NCBI RefSeq assembly: GCF_025561425.1
Contig: NZ_CP094824.1
Span: 1,798,001 to 1,862,000, forward strand
Direction: 5' to 3'
Source of the DNA: Mammaliicoccus sciuri
Lineage (GTDB): Bacteria; Bacillota; Bacilli; Staphylococcales; Staphylococcaceae
DNA length: 64,000 bases
The notes beneath the pieces were generated by a model, which was given only the letters and a program-made list of their open reading frames with translations, was not told the origin of the DNA and made no database searches. Made by a program: the position numbers and the translations under genes. Below, one piece after another: positions 37,930 to 46,928 of this stretch (its first letter is position 1; every line of letters starts with the position of its first letter).

Positions 37930-39084
37930 ATGTTATCAATCCAAGACTTAACTAAAGTTTATCGTGGCGGTAAAAAAGCCGTTAATAGCATCAATATGGA
38001 AATTCAATCTGGTGAATTCATAGCTTTTATCGGTACGAGTGGTAGCGGGAAGACAACTGCTTTAAGAATGATTAACCGTATGATTGAGCCAACTAGCGGG
38101 ACAATTACGCTTGACGGGAAAGATTTAAGCAAGATGAATCCAGTTAATTTAAGAAGAAATATAGGTTATGTCATTCAACAAATTGGTTTAATGCCACATA
38201 TGACAATACGTGAAAATATCGTATTAGTACCTAAATTACTTAAATGGACTAAAGAAGAAAAAGAGAAAAAAGCTAAAGAACTTATTAAATTAGTAGACTT
38301 ACCAGAATCATATTTAGATTTATATCCATCTCAGTTATCTGGTGGACAACAACAACGTATTGGTGTTGTAAGAGCACTTGCTGCAGACCAAGATATCATT
38401 TTAATGGATGAACCATTTGGTGCGTTAGACCCTATTACGAGAGATACATTGCAAGACCTTGTAAAAACTCTACAACAAAAACTTGGTAAAACCATTATAT
38501 TTGTAACGCATGATATGGATGAAGCAATTAAATTGGCAGATAGAATTTGTATTATGTCTCAAGGTGAAATCATACAATTTGATTCACCAAACAATATTTT
38601 GAAAAATCCAGCTAATGATTTCGTACGCGAGTTTATCGGTCAAAATAGACTTATTCAAGACAGACCTAACATACGTATTGTTGATGATGCAATGAAAGAT
38701 TCAATTGCCATCACTTCTGAGAAGACTATTGACGAAGCTGTTTCAATTATGAGAGAGAGACGCGTAGATACACTATTTATTACAAATGTAAAAGGTAAAC
38801 TTGTTGGATATATTGATATTGAAGATTTAAATGAAGGATATCGTAAAAAATCAGACATTATCGATATTATGCATCGAGATATTTATACAGTTAAGACAGG
38901 TACGATGCTTCAAGACTCTGTTCGTACAATTTTAAAACGAAATGTGAGATTAATTCCTGTGGTTGATGAACAATATTACATAAAAGGTGTTATAACAAGA
39001 GCAAGCTTAGTAGATATTGTTTACGATTCTATATGGGGACAACCTGAAGAAGCAGAAGCAACTGAAAAAAGTGATATAAAATAA
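37930..39084 (+). CDS. opuCA: Glycine betaine/carnitine/choline ABC transporter ATPase OpuCA
   Basis: 384 aa. Walker A GTSGSGKTTA at ~36, Q-loop VIQQIGLMPH, signature [10 protein letters not shown], Walker B ILMDEPFGALDP, and H-loop FVTHDMDEA. Two CBS domains occupy ~255-370 (RVDTLFITNVKGKLVGYIDIEDL and the second VRLIPVVDEQYYIKGVI, in part); in OpuA/OpuC transporters these sense ionic strength. AAAAGGAG site. TATAAT at about 37877 is a candidate -10. First of opuCABCD for osmoprotectant uptake. Confidence 0.95.
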   Translation: MLSIQDLTKVYRGGKKAVNSINMEIQSGEFIAFIGTSGSGKTTALRMINRMIEPTSGTITLDGKDLSKMNPVNLRRNIGYVIQQIGLMPHMTIRENIVLVPKLLKWTKEEKEKKAKELIKLVDLPESYLDLYPSQLSGGQQQRIGVVRALAADQDIILMDEPFGALDPITRDTLQDLVKTLQQKLGKTIIFVTHDMDEAIKLADRICIMSQGEIIQFDSPNNILKNPANDFVREFIGQNRLIQDRPNIRIVDDAMKDSIAITSEKTIDEAVSIMRERRVDTLFITNVKGKLVGYIDIEDLNEGYRKKSDIIDIMHRDIYTVKTGTMLQDSVRTILKRNVRLIPVVDEQYYIKGVITRASLVDIVYDSIWGQPEEAEATEKSDIK

Positions 39085-39097
39085 GGAGTGAAAAATA

Positions 39098-39733
39098 GTG
39101 ATTGAATTCTTACAAGTTAACGGAAACGAACTACTTCAGAAAACACTGGAACACTTCTATATTTCATTATTAGCTTTACTTTTAGCAATGATCGTAGCGA
39201 TACCACTTGGCATTTTATTAACACGAACTAAAAAATTAGCCAAAGTCGTATTATCCATTGCAAGTGTTCTACAAACCGTTCCGTCATTAGCAGTATTAGC
39301 ACTTATGATTCCTTTCTTAGGTGTTGGTAAATTACCTGCCATTTTAGCATTATTTATTTATATCTTATTACCGATTTTAAACAACACATATATCGGCATC
39401 AATAATGTTGATAAAAATGTTAAAGCAGCTGGACTAAGTATGGGTATGACAAAATTCCAAGAAATGTTCATGATTGAATTACCACTTGCTATATCAGTCA
39501 TTATGAGTGGTGTACGTTTATCAAGTGTATATGCAATCAGTTGGGCAACATTAGCAAGTTTCATTGGTGCTGGTGGTTTAGGTGACTTTATCTTTAATGG
39601 ATTGAACTTATACCAACCTGATTTAATTATTGGCGGTGCGATAAGTGTTACATTAATCGCGCTTATTATGGACTTTGTACTTTCTAAAGTTGAACTATGG
39701 ATTACACCTAAAGGGTTAAAAGTTTCAAGATAA
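39098..39733 (+). CDS. opuCB: OpuC permease OpuCB
   Basis: 211 aa starting at GTG with AAGGAG upstream. Five to six membrane segments with the ABC permease loop [20 protein letters not shown] near 110-130. It pairs with OpuCD to form the heterodimeric channel. Confidence 0.93.
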   Translation: MIEFLQVNGNELLQKTLEHFYISLLALLLAMIVAIPLGILLTRTKKLAKVVLSIASVLQTVPSLAVLALMIPFLGVGKLPAILALFIYILLPILNNTYIGINNVDKNVKAAGLSMGMTKFQEMFMIELPLAISVIMSGVRLSSVYAISWATLASFIGAGGLGDFIFNGLNLYQPDLIIGGAISVTLIALIMDFVLSKVELWITPKGLKVSR

Positions 39734-39748
39734 GGAGGAAATATAAAC

Positions 39749-40699
39749 ATGAATAGATATTTTAAACTGTTATTGCCTATCATGGCTTTATCTGTCATTT
39801 TATCTGGATGTTCATTACCTTTTCTTGGCGCTTCAGGTGATGAAAACTCAATAAAAATAGGTATGCAAAATACAAGTGAATCACAAATTATGGGACATAT
39901 AGATAAATTGATGATTGAACATGAAGCTAAAAAAGATAACGTAAATGAAAACAACATACAGCTTATCAATAATTTAGGATCATCAACTGTTACATTTAAT
40001 GCTCAAAATAGTGGAGATGTTAACATTTCAAGTGCAAGATATACGGGAACTGATTTAACAGGTGCATTAGGTAAAGACCCTATCACCGATCCTAAAAAAG
40101 CTTTAAAAGTAGTGAGAGATGCATTCGATAAAGATTATGACCAAAAATGGTATGGATCATATGGTTTTGAAAATACTTATGCCATGATGGTTACGAAAGA
40201 AACAGCGAAGAAATACAATCTTAAAAAAGTTTCAGATATGAAAAAAGTAGCAAACAAATTAGAGGCTGGCGTTGACTCATCTTGGATGAAACGTCCTGGA
40301 GATGGATACAAAGCATTTAAAGAAAAATATGGTTTCGATTTTAAACGTACTCGACCAATGCAAATTGGCCTTGTATATGATGCGTTAAAAACAGGTAAAA
40401 TGGACGTTGTATTAGGTTATACAACAGACGGAAGAATTGCGAGCTATGATTTAGTTGTGCTTGAAGATGACTTGAACTTCTTCCCTCCATACGATGCAAG
40501 TCCATTGGTTACAAAATCTTTAATTAAAGAAAAACCTTATGTTGATCGTGCAATGAATAAATTAAGAGGAAAAATCTCAACAGAACAAATGCAAAAATTA
40601 AACTACGAAGCAGATAACAACCTTAAAGAACCTGCTGTCGTAGCTGAAGAATTCCTTAAAAAGCACAATTATTTTGACGATGAAAAGGATGGTGAGTAA
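39749..40699 (+). CDS. opuCC: OpuC substrate-binding lipoprotein OpuCC
   Basis: 316 aa. Lipobox LSGCS (Cys ~22). OpuAC-type fold: IKIGMQNTSESQIMGHIDKLM, SARYTGTDLTGALG, VVLGYTTDGRIASYDLVVLEDDLNFFPPYDASPLV (core DLNFFPPYDA). It binds quaternary amines such as betaine, carnitine and choline outside the membrane. AAGGAGG site, 15 nt after opuCB. Confidence 0.94.
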   Translation: MNRYFKLLLPIMALSVILSGCSLPFLGASGDENSIKIGMQNTSESQIMGHIDKLMIEHEAKKDNVNENNIQLINNLGSSTVTFNAQNSGDVNISSARYTGTDLTGALGKDPITDPKKALKVVRDAFDKDYDQKWYGSYGFENTYAMMVTKETAKKYNLKKVSDMKKVANKLEAGVDSSWMKRPGDGYKAFKEKYGFDFKRTRPMQIGLVYDALKTGKMDVVLGYTTDGRIASYDLVVLEDDLNFFPPYDASPLVTKSLIKEKPYVDRAMNKLRGKISTEQMQKLNYEADNNLKEPAVVAEEFLKKHNYFDDEKDGE

Positions 40700-40701
40700 T
40701 A

Positions 40702-41391
40702 GTGGTTGATAATCATGTATGGTCACAATTAGTCGATTATTATGCAACAAATGGTGGATATATATTTCAACTTTTTCTAACTCATTTACTTATTTCTATT
40801 TATGGTGTGTTATTTGCGGTTATAATAGGTATACCAGTAGGAATTTTCATTGCTAGATATTCTAAATTATCTGGCTTTGTCATTTCACTAGCTAATATTA
40901 TTCAAACGGTTCCAGCACTTGCCCTACTTGCTATACTAATGCTTGTGATGGGTCTTGGTTCAAACACTGTTGTTATGACAGTATTCTTATACGCTTTATT
41001 ACCAATTATCAAAAATACGTATACTGGTATTAATAACGTAAATTCAAGTATTAAAGATGCTGGTAAAGGTATGGGTATGACATCACGTCAAATCTTAACG
41101 ATGGTTGAGCTTCCCCTTTCTTTATCTGTAATGATTGGTGGTATAAGAATCGCGTTCGTTATTGCAATTGGTGTTACTGCAATCGGATCATTTATTGGAT
41201 CGTCTACACTTGGTGATATCATTATTAGAGGTACAAACGCTACAGATGGTACATCATTAATCTTAGCCGGTGCAATCCCTACCGCTTTATTAGCAGTATT
41301 AAGTGATTTATTTTTAGGATATATTGAAAAGAAATTAGACCCAACAAAGAGAAAGCAAAAAGGTCCACAACCTCAAACACTTTCGGAGTGA
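40702..41391 (+). CDS. opuCD: OpuC permease OpuCD
   Basis: 229 aa starting at GTG, 2 nt after opuCC; GGTGAG overlaps the opuCC stop. Six membrane segments and the coupling loop DAGKGMGMTSRQILTMVELP near 120-140. Second half of the OpuC channel. Confidence 0.93.
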   Translation: MVDNHVWSQLVDYYATNGGYIFQLFLTHLLISIYGVLFAVIIGIPVGIFIARYSKLSGFVISLANIIQTVPALALLAILMLVMGLGSNTVVMTVFLYALLPIIKNTYTGINNVNSSIKDAGKGMGMTSRQILTMVELPLSLSVMIGGIRIAFVIAIGVTAIGSFIGSSTLGDIIIRGTNATDGTSLILAGAIPTALLAVLSDLFLGYIEKKLDPTKRKQKGPQPQTLSE

Positions 41392-41397
41392 TATTAA

Positions 41398-41472
41398 ATG
41401 AAATTTATATTTAAAGTAATTGTAGCAACTATTGTTATTTTAATACTTTCACCTAAGAAAAAACTTAAATAA
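41398..41472 (+). CDS. 24-aa hydrophobic peptide at the end of opuC
   Basis: ATG 41398 gives MKFIFKVIVATIVILILSPK then KKLK. CGGAG lies 9 nt upstream, 6 nt after the opuCD stop. A single 16-residue membrane segment flanked by Lys at both ends is typical of small membrane proteins that tune transporters. Too short for proof; a weak hairpin (TTACAT/ATGTAA plus T-run, 41474-41513) follows. Confidence 0.5.
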   Translation: MKFIFKVIVATIVILILSPKKKLK

Positions 41473-41560
41473 TTTACATTAATAACTTATGTAATTATAT
41501 AATTTTTTGCTATTATGAATTGCATAGTGTTAGTATAGTTAAAACAAAGGAGGAAGTAAT

Positions 41561-42408
41561 ATGAAATATAGAATACTTGGAAGTTTATTTTTATCATCAA
41601 CACTTGTTTTAGCAGCATGCGGGAATGGCTCAGATAGTTCAGATTCTGATACAAAATCAGAAAAGAAAGATGACACTAAAAGCTCTAGCCAAGTCGTAAA
41701 AGACTTACAAAGTAGTGCGAAAGATGTTAAAAGTTATCACACTGATAACAAAATCGAAGTTTCTGCTGAAGGCGAAGATAGTCAAACTGTAGAAGTTGGC
41801 ATGGATGTTGATGAAAAAGAAACAGCTAAATTAGATATGGACCAAGCTGGTCAGAAAATGTTGATTTATGTACAAGGTGATAAAATGCTCGCTAAAGTAG
41901 ATGACCAATGGGTAGACTTATCTTCTCAAGTAGAAAATATGAATATCGATAGTTCTCTAGAACAATTAAATTATGAAAAATACGCAAAAACTTTAAGTGC
42001 TTTTAAAGATGCGAAAGCTAAAAAAGTTGACGATGGATATGAACTTACATATGACATCAAAACAAAGAAGATTTCACTAAGTTAGCTAACGCCTCAGGTA
42101 ACAAAAATCAACTAGAACAATTTGAATCTCAAGTTGATAAAGTTAAAGGTAATGCCGTATTAAAAGTAAATAAAGATAATCATATTGATTCATACAAATT
42201 AAATGCTAAATTAACTAAAGATGACGAAACTGCTGATATGAAGACAAACGTCACTTACAATAAGTTAAACGAAATTGATGAAATTAAGATTCCAGATGAA
42301 GCAAAAGACGCTAAGAAAATAGAAGACTTACAAGGCGGATCATCTAGCTCATCAAGCAGTAGTTCATCAAGCAGTAGTTCATCAAACAGTTCAGATAAAG
42401 CATCATAA
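41561..42408 (+). pseudogene. LolA-like/DUF6612-type lipoprotein, frameshifted
   Basis: Strong AAGGAGG and lipobox VLAAC (Cys ~20), then a Ser/Asp/Lys linker and SQVVKDLQSSAKDVKSYHTD, VQGDKMLAKVDDQWVDLS. The frame stops at 42085 (YDIKTKKISLS). With one more A near 42065 it reads EDFTKLANASGNKNQLEQF and DADMK-type strands to a poly-Ser tail ending NSSDKAS at 42408, about 282 aa. Surface lipoprotein of unknown job. It follows opuC but has its own terminator. Confidence 0.82.
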
Positions 42409-42414
42409 ATAGTA

Positions 42415-42447
42415 AAGACTCGAGGTTAATCCCTCGAGTCTTTTTTG
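42415..42447 (+). terminator. Terminator after the lipoprotein gene
   Basis: AAGACTCGAGG and CCTCGAGTCTT with a 5-nt loop and TTTTTT. Its arm recurs at 42815-42846. Confidence 0.93.
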
Positions 42448-42460
42448 ATTTGGATGGGTG

Positions 42461-42780
42461 CGTTGTGAACACTTTTGGCTAAACTTGTTCATAACGGGGT
42501 TGTTAGTTACAAAACTTGGCCGAAGTGTTACTATGGGCCGCCTTAGTTACAAAACTCGGCCGAAATGTTACTATGGACTGCCTTAGTTACAAAACTCGGC
42601 CGAAGTGTTACTATGGACTGCCTTAGTTACAAAACTCGGCCGAAGTGTTACTATGGACTGCCTTAGTTACAAAACTCCTGAGATTTGTAAACAAGGAACT
42701 CGTTATTTGCACTTCTTATCAAATCTGCTAATAACAACACCAGTATTTGCACTTCTTACCAAAACTGCTTATAACGGCAG
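42461..42780 (+). repeat. Hairpin-repeat array II (units A1-B5-C2, 40-bp period)
   Basis: Unit starts: A 42463; B 42507, 42547, 42587, 42627, 42667; C 42707, 42747. The A-to-B step is 44 and every other step is 40. B units at 42547-42666 are nearly identical, suggesting recent duplication; the fifth is diverged after CTCCTGAG. It fills the convergent space between the lipoprotein and sagB. Confidence 0.93.
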
Positions 42781-42814
42781 TCCATTACGTCAATTTCAAT
42801 ACTCCACTCACACA

Positions 42815-42846
42815 AAAAAGACTCGAAACATTTGTCTCGAGTCTTC
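42815..42846 (-). terminator. Terminator after sagB
   Basis: AAGACTCGAAACA and TGTCTCGAGTCTT pair with one mismatch; TTTTTTG follows on the minus strand. Confidence 0.88.
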
Positions 42847-43782
42847 TTATTTACTATTTTCTTCTTGTTTATCTAATTTTTCATCTAATGCTTTGATTGA
42901 AAGTGACTTATCTGTATCTTCGTATTTATATACGATATAGTACTTTCCTTCTGTTTTGAGTTCGTTATAGAAATCTGCTATTATACGTGCATTACTTTGT
43001 GCCCATTTGATATCTGTTGCGTATTGATGTACGCCAGGTTTCTCTGGGTTCCATCTCATACTATATAAGGTGTTTTGTTCTGGGTTTGATAAATAATGAT
43101 CATGTATAAATTTCGCGCCACCTGATATGGCTTTTTGAGGTGTATCCCAGCCTCTTTTTTTAGCGTAATTTGCGCCTGTTCCGATAGGATCACTGTCTAA
43201 AGCGCCGACACCATAAAAGTTATAATACTTTTTACCATCAGATTCTTCTTTAGATTTCGTTACTTTCCCTTTCTCAGTTAACATGACGCCATTTGCTAAT
43301 TCACTTTTGTTATTACCTGTTTCTAATATCGCGTGAGATATTAAATACACTTCATTAACATGCTCTTTCTTAGCAGCATTTAAAAATTCTGTTGTATAAT
43401 CTTCAAGTACTTCTTGATTTCTTAACATATAATGAATTCGTTTTTCTTCAATTCCTTGATACTCTGATAAGTTCAAGAATTGATATACTTGTTTTTTATC
43501 ATTTAAGATTTTTTCTACATCCATTACTTCATATATTTCGCTTCGTGTTGCATTTTTCCAATTGCCTGACTCTGTTGCTACTTGCATTTTCGTATCATTT
43601 TTATATTGTTTATTTACCGCTTTACTTAAAGTTAATGGTACTTCTACACTATCTTCTTGTTTATCTACTTCATAAAATTTCAAATGATCTGAAATCAAAT
43701 AATAAAACAGGCCAACAATAATTAACAAGACTATTGATAATATGACTAAATTTTTAATGGTTTCTAGCCTGGCATTTTTCAT
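42847..43782 (-). CDS. sagB: Membrane-anchored glucosaminidase SagB
   Basis: 311 aa from ATG 43782 (MKNARLETIK), with GAGGTGA; the frame to 43815 lacks a site. One N-terminal membrane segment (LVILSIVLLIIVGLFYYLI). Glucosaminidase (GH73) domain from ~120: VYLISHAILETGNN with the catalytic Glu, YYNFYGVGALDSDP and KRGWDTPQKAISGGAKFI. SagB cuts glycan strands to set their length in S. aureus peptidoglycan, acting with the membrane protein SpdC. Confidence 0.88.
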   Translation of the reverse strand: MKNARLETIKNLVILSIVLLIIVGLFYYLISDHLKFYEVDKQEDSVEVPLTLSKAVNKQYKNDTKMQVATESGNWKNATRSEIYEVMDVEKILNDKKQVYQFLNLSEYQGIEEKRIHYMLRNQEVLEDYTTEFLNAAKKEHVNEVYLISHAILETGNNKSELANGVMLTEKGKVTKSKEESDGKKYYNFYGVGALDSDPIGTGANYAKKRGWDTPQKAISGGAKFIHDHYLSNPEQNTLYSMRWNPEKPGVHQYATDIKWAQSNARIIADFYNELKTEGKYYIVYKYEDTDKSLSIKALDEKLDKQEENSK

Positions 43783-43939
43783 CGTTTCACCTCTGTGTCT
43801 GTAAACCACCATCAATCATAATTTATTACCTAATTTTTACAATTGCATTAAAGTTTACTCTTTATATTCTATAGGATAAGGGCTTATTATTCAAAAATAA
43901 GAATGTTACGTTTTAATTACTATTATATTTCAACAAAAA

Positions 43940-43967
43940 AACAAACATACTTTCAAAGCATGTTTGC
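43940..43967 (-). terminator. Terminator after the 73-aa protein
   Basis: CAAACATGCTTT and AAGTATGTTTG pair with a GA loop, then TTTTTTT on the minus strand. Confidence 0.82.
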
Positions 43968-44189
43968 TTATTTATAAGTTGAATAATTCATAAATATAAA
44001 TGACATTGCTGCTGATCTATTCTTATAGTTATAGTGGCTTAAATTGATTGTACCTTCTTCTTCGCCATTTCTATAATTCATAAATCTGTTTACGTTGTTA
44101 ATCATTACAAAATCTGCGTTATCTCTTATCGTATTCAAGTCATTATTTCTTGCAAAAAAGTGTTCTAAATTTAGATGTTCGTAATCCAT
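43968..44189 (-). CDS. Uncharacterised 73-aa protein
   Basis: AGGAGG lies 8 nt before the ATG, and a terminator follows the stop, so this is a real gene. The product (MDYEHLNLEHFFARNNDL...) is soluble and Asn/Tyr-rich, with no motif I recognise. It lies between sagB and sigS and is divergent from sigS. Confidence 0.7.
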   Translation of the reverse strand: MDYEHLNLEHFFARNNDLNTIRDNADFVMINNVNRFMNYRNGEEEGTINLSHYNYKNRSAAMSFIFMNYSTYK

Positions 44190-44467
44190 ATGATGAGCCT
44201 CCTAATCTTTGCCCCAATAAAACATATGTCCATATATATAACCAAATATACACGTTTGAAGCGAAAATGTAAATCATTTCATTCTATGTTTTTATAAGAT
44301 ATTTTCGAGAAAAAGTCTTTATTTTTCCAAAATAATCTCATAAATTATGTTTTATTTTAAAATTTGTCCGTTTTTTTAATATATAACTGATTTTTAAAGT
44401 GCTTATTTATTATTTACAATGCGTTTATCCGGAAATAACCGTGTGCATGCTCACTAAAGAGGACAAC
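44190..44467. other. AT-rich intergenic space upstream of sigS
   Basis: It holds the divergent promoters for the 73-aa gene and sigS. T-rich tracts are prominent at 44315-44390. No hairpin array, RNA gene or further frame with a ribosome site is seen. Confidence 0.4.
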
Positions 44468-44944
44468 ATGAAACAACACAAATTTGAACATTATTACAAG
44501 CAATACAAAAATATGATTCATTATTTACTGCATCGATATCATATCCAATATGGTTACGAAGATTATTATCAACTGTTATTAATTAAACTATGGACTGAAA
44601 TTGAGCGATACGATTTTTCAAAGACCGCTTCACTAGATAAATATTTATATACGAAATTAAAGTTTTACCTCATTGACTGTATAAGAAAGCAAAGTAAAGA
44701 TTCAAACCGTGTATCACCCACTTCTAATCATGAAATGTTAGATCAAAGCTTCATTGAATCTCATCAATTTGAAACGTTTAGTATGTTAGAGATTTTATCT
44801 CAAGATGAACTTATGTGGCTAAAGCTAACATTACAAGGATTCTCAACCCAAGAAATTGCGGTATATTTAAATAAAAGTGAATCGTCCATTAAGTATTATC
44901 GCAAAAATGCACGTCGTAAATTGAAATCTCATTTTTTATTTTAA
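44468..44944 (+). CDS. sigS: ECF-like sigma factor SigS
   Basis: 158 aa from ATG 44468 (MKQHKFEHYYKQYKN), AGAGGA upstream. Region 2: YGYEDYYQLLLIKLWTEIER, then LDKYLYTKLKFYLIDCIRKQ (~25-80). Region 4 HTH: LTLQGFSTQEIAVYLNKSESSIKYYRK (core GFSTQEIAVYLNKS) near 125-150. This matches S. aureus SigS, which responds to stress and DNA damage. SigH (ComX-like) is longer and different. It is followed by the ComK-like gene. Confidence 0.87.
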   Translation: MKQHKFEHYYKQYKNMIHYLLHRYHIQYGYEDYYQLLLIKLWTEIERYDFSKTASLDKYLYTKLKFYLIDCIRKQSKDSNRVSPTSNHEMLDQSFIESHQFETFSMLEILSQDELMWLKLTLQGFSTQEIAVYLNKSESSIKYYRKNARRKLKSHFLF

Positions 44945-45019
44945 TTACAAATGAATTTTCAAAAATTACAATATTTTTCCCAAAATTTAAGTAACATGTT
45001 ATATAGGGAGGTGTATCAA

Positions 45020-45490
45020 ATGACTTTGATCAACCCTAATATGACATTACTGAAATACGCTGATGATTCAGCTCATAGATTCCAAATCGAATATTTAGAT
45101 CAATCAACCATTTATACCAACCACTCTATCTCCTATCTTATTAACGATGCATTGAAAATTGAAGGTGCTAGTTTAAAATCAAGAGAACGTTACGCCAAAT
45201 ATGTCTTAAATATTTCTAAGCTGCTTCCCATTCTTATCTATGCCACTGAAGATTTCGTATTATTTCCAACAAGTGCTAAATCTAACTACAATTATATGCT
45301 GATTAACAGTAAACACATTGTTCATATAGACGCATACAAACATTACACTAAATTGTTATTAATTAATCAGCATACGAAAGTCATCTATCATGAATATCCT
45401 ATCATCAGTAGGAAACTCGGTGAATCATTAAGACTCATTCAGTTTCAAAAGCATCATCTTAACAGACAGGATCTACCCTCAAATATATAA
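45020..45490 (+). CDS. ComK-like protein behind sigS (EcfX position)
   Basis: 156 aa from ATG 45020, which has GGGAGGTG 8 nt upstream; the frame from 44951 has none. SLKSRERYAKYVLNISKLLPILI, then LFPTSAKSNYNYMLINSKHI (~75-100) lines up by eye with the ComK core (Arg-rich segment, PPIMVDP, FLFPT, WISHVHV). ComK is the competence activator; in S. aureus the gene after sigS is called ecfX and is thought to serve SigS. Both readings are inference. Ends in a strong terminator. Confidence 0.65.
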   Translation: MTLINPNMTLLKYADDSAHRFQIEYLDQSTIYTNHSISYLINDALKIEGASLKSRERYAKYVLNISKLLPILIYATEDFVLFPTSAKSNYNYMLINSKHIVHIDAYKHYTKLLLINQHTKVIYHEYPIISRKLGESLRLIQFQKHHLNRQDLPSNI

Positions 45491-45492
45491 AA

Positions 45493-45526
45493 GCCGTTAC
45501 GCTTTAAAAGTGTAACGACTTTTTTT
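45493..45526 (+). terminator. Terminator after the sigS unit
   Basis: GCCGTTACGCTTT and AAAGTGTAACGAC pair with mismatches over a short loop and end in TTTTTTT. Confidence 0.85.
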
Positions 45527-45532
45527 GTTATT

Positions 45533-46354
45533 CTATATTAACTTACTACTTACGCCTGATAGCAATGCTTGGTATGCACTATTAAAGAATGTCAGCAATA
45601 CTTCATCTCTTCTAATGATACTTTCTAAATCTTCTTCATAGATTAAAAAGCTTCCATCTTTACCATTATATTCAGCATATGATGGTTCTACTTGTTTCAA
45701 GTTGATTTTATCTTGCTTAAAAGGATTAATCTTAATAATATAATAAGGAGACTCTCTATATTTATCTCCAAAGTAATAACAAAGTGATACGGTATATTCA
45801 TCATTACCTTCTACATAAAAAATAGATGTTACATCAAATTTATCCCAAAACAAACCTGTTTTGACATCTTTAATATTTCTTGAATGTAAAAATTGATAAT
45901 GATCATATTGAGCTTGCTGCATTAATCTTAGTGCATGATATGCAGTCTTTGGATTGAAGATTCGTTCTTTATCATCTTCATCTAACGTTTTTTCATATGG
46001 AATATTATATGGCTTCGTATTGATAGTGATATCAATGCCGTTATCATGCAATGTATCAAATATAAAGTGATAATATTCTTGAATTGTACGTCCAGATTTG
46101 ACGATCATAGATTCTTCTTTGTCATCTATTTTAACGATTAATAACTGATCGATTAAATCTAAGTTAATTTCAAATGTATGATTGTCCTTTTTTAATACGC
46201 CTGTAGATAGCCCAACTTGATTGACAGTTAACATGACGTGCTTATATAACGGTTCAGGTGTATTCACAGCTAAACAACATTTCCCCATAATTTGAACAAT
46301 ATATCTTATTGTTGCACGTGTATCACGCCATTCATCAAAATATAACAAGCTCAT
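45533..46354 (-). CDS. DUF5996-type protein
   Basis: 273 aa, cytosolic. WRDTRATIRYIVQIMGKCCLA at the N-terminus and the layout that follows (LNQVGLSTGVL, FEINLDLID) match the DUF5996 family; function unknown. GGGGGTG precedes the ATG. It forms a unit with the membrane protein 25 nt upstream. Confidence 0.7.
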   Translation of the reverse strand: MSLLYFDEWRDTRATIRYIVQIMGKCCLAVNTPEPLYKHVMLTVNQVGLSTGVLKKDNHTFEINLDLIDQLLIVKIDDKEESMIVKSGRTIQEYYHFIFDTLHDNGIDITINTKPYNIPYEKTLDEDDKERIFNPKTAYHALRLMQQAQYDHYQFLHSRNIKDVKTGLFWDKFDVTSIFYVEGNDEYTVSLCYYFGDKYRESPYYIIKINPFKQDKINLKQVEPSYAEYNGKDGSFLIYEEDLESIIRRDEVLLTFFNSAYQALLSGVSSKLI

Positions 46355-46378
46355 CTACAACACCCCCTAGTCAGTAAT

Positions 46379-46834
46379 CTATGAAAATTCTTTAAATCTT
46401 CTTGCGATTAATAAACGCCTTGTAAAGAATGCATTTACCCATTTGATACCTTTATAACCTATAAAAAATAACACAATACCAATGACAAGGTATAAGGCTT
46501 GTAATGTTAATGCTTCACCAATTGGTTTTGTGAAATATAATGTAAATGTCCCTAATATCAACAAAGCAGCAGTTATTAAAATGCCCGCCATTAAGACATT
46601 TCCAAATAATAAACCACCTAACGTAATCACTTTATACAAACTACTTGGTGGTGTTGCTTTATCTATAATTTCTTTTTCTACAAATTCATTCACAAATTTA
46701 CTTGGTTTACCATATTCATCGATTAAATTTTTATCTGCATGATGGTTTAAATTCTCATCCGCTATATGTTTTTCTTTTTTATTGATAAACCAAAGCTTTT
46801 TATAAACAATGGATTTATATTGTTCGTTATTCAT
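46379..46834 (-). CDS. Two-TM membrane protein with helical N-terminus
   Basis: 151 aa. The first ~65 residues are charged, resembling the small DUF1700/DUF1129-type helical heads. Two long hydrophobic hairpins follow (VLMAGILITAALLILGTFTLYF and TLQALYLVIGIVLFFIGYKGI, cores only). GAGGTG site. Role unknown. Confidence 0.7.
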   Translation of the reverse strand: MNNEQYKSIVYKKLWFINKKEKHIADENLNHHADKNLIDEYGKPSKFVNEFVEKEIIDKATPPSSLYKVITLGGLLFGNVLMAGILITAALLILGTFTLYFTKPIGEALTLQALYLVIGIVLFFIGYKGIKWVNAFFTRRLLIARRFKEFS

Positions 46835-46928
46835 TACACACCTCTAAAATTCATTAATATTTTAATTATAACATTAATCAAACTATACGTTGATTATTTT
46901 TCAAAATTGCTATTTTGAAGGAGTGAAA

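Noticed and set aside
42461-42780. CRISPR array
   Set aside because: The 40-bp period has no repeat/spacer split: whole units repeat, classes share no constant repeat, and no cas gene is near.
42605-42940. 111-codon open frame on the + strand through array II
   Set aside because: It has no ribosome site, crosses two array classes and two terminator arms, and ends inside sagB in antisense.
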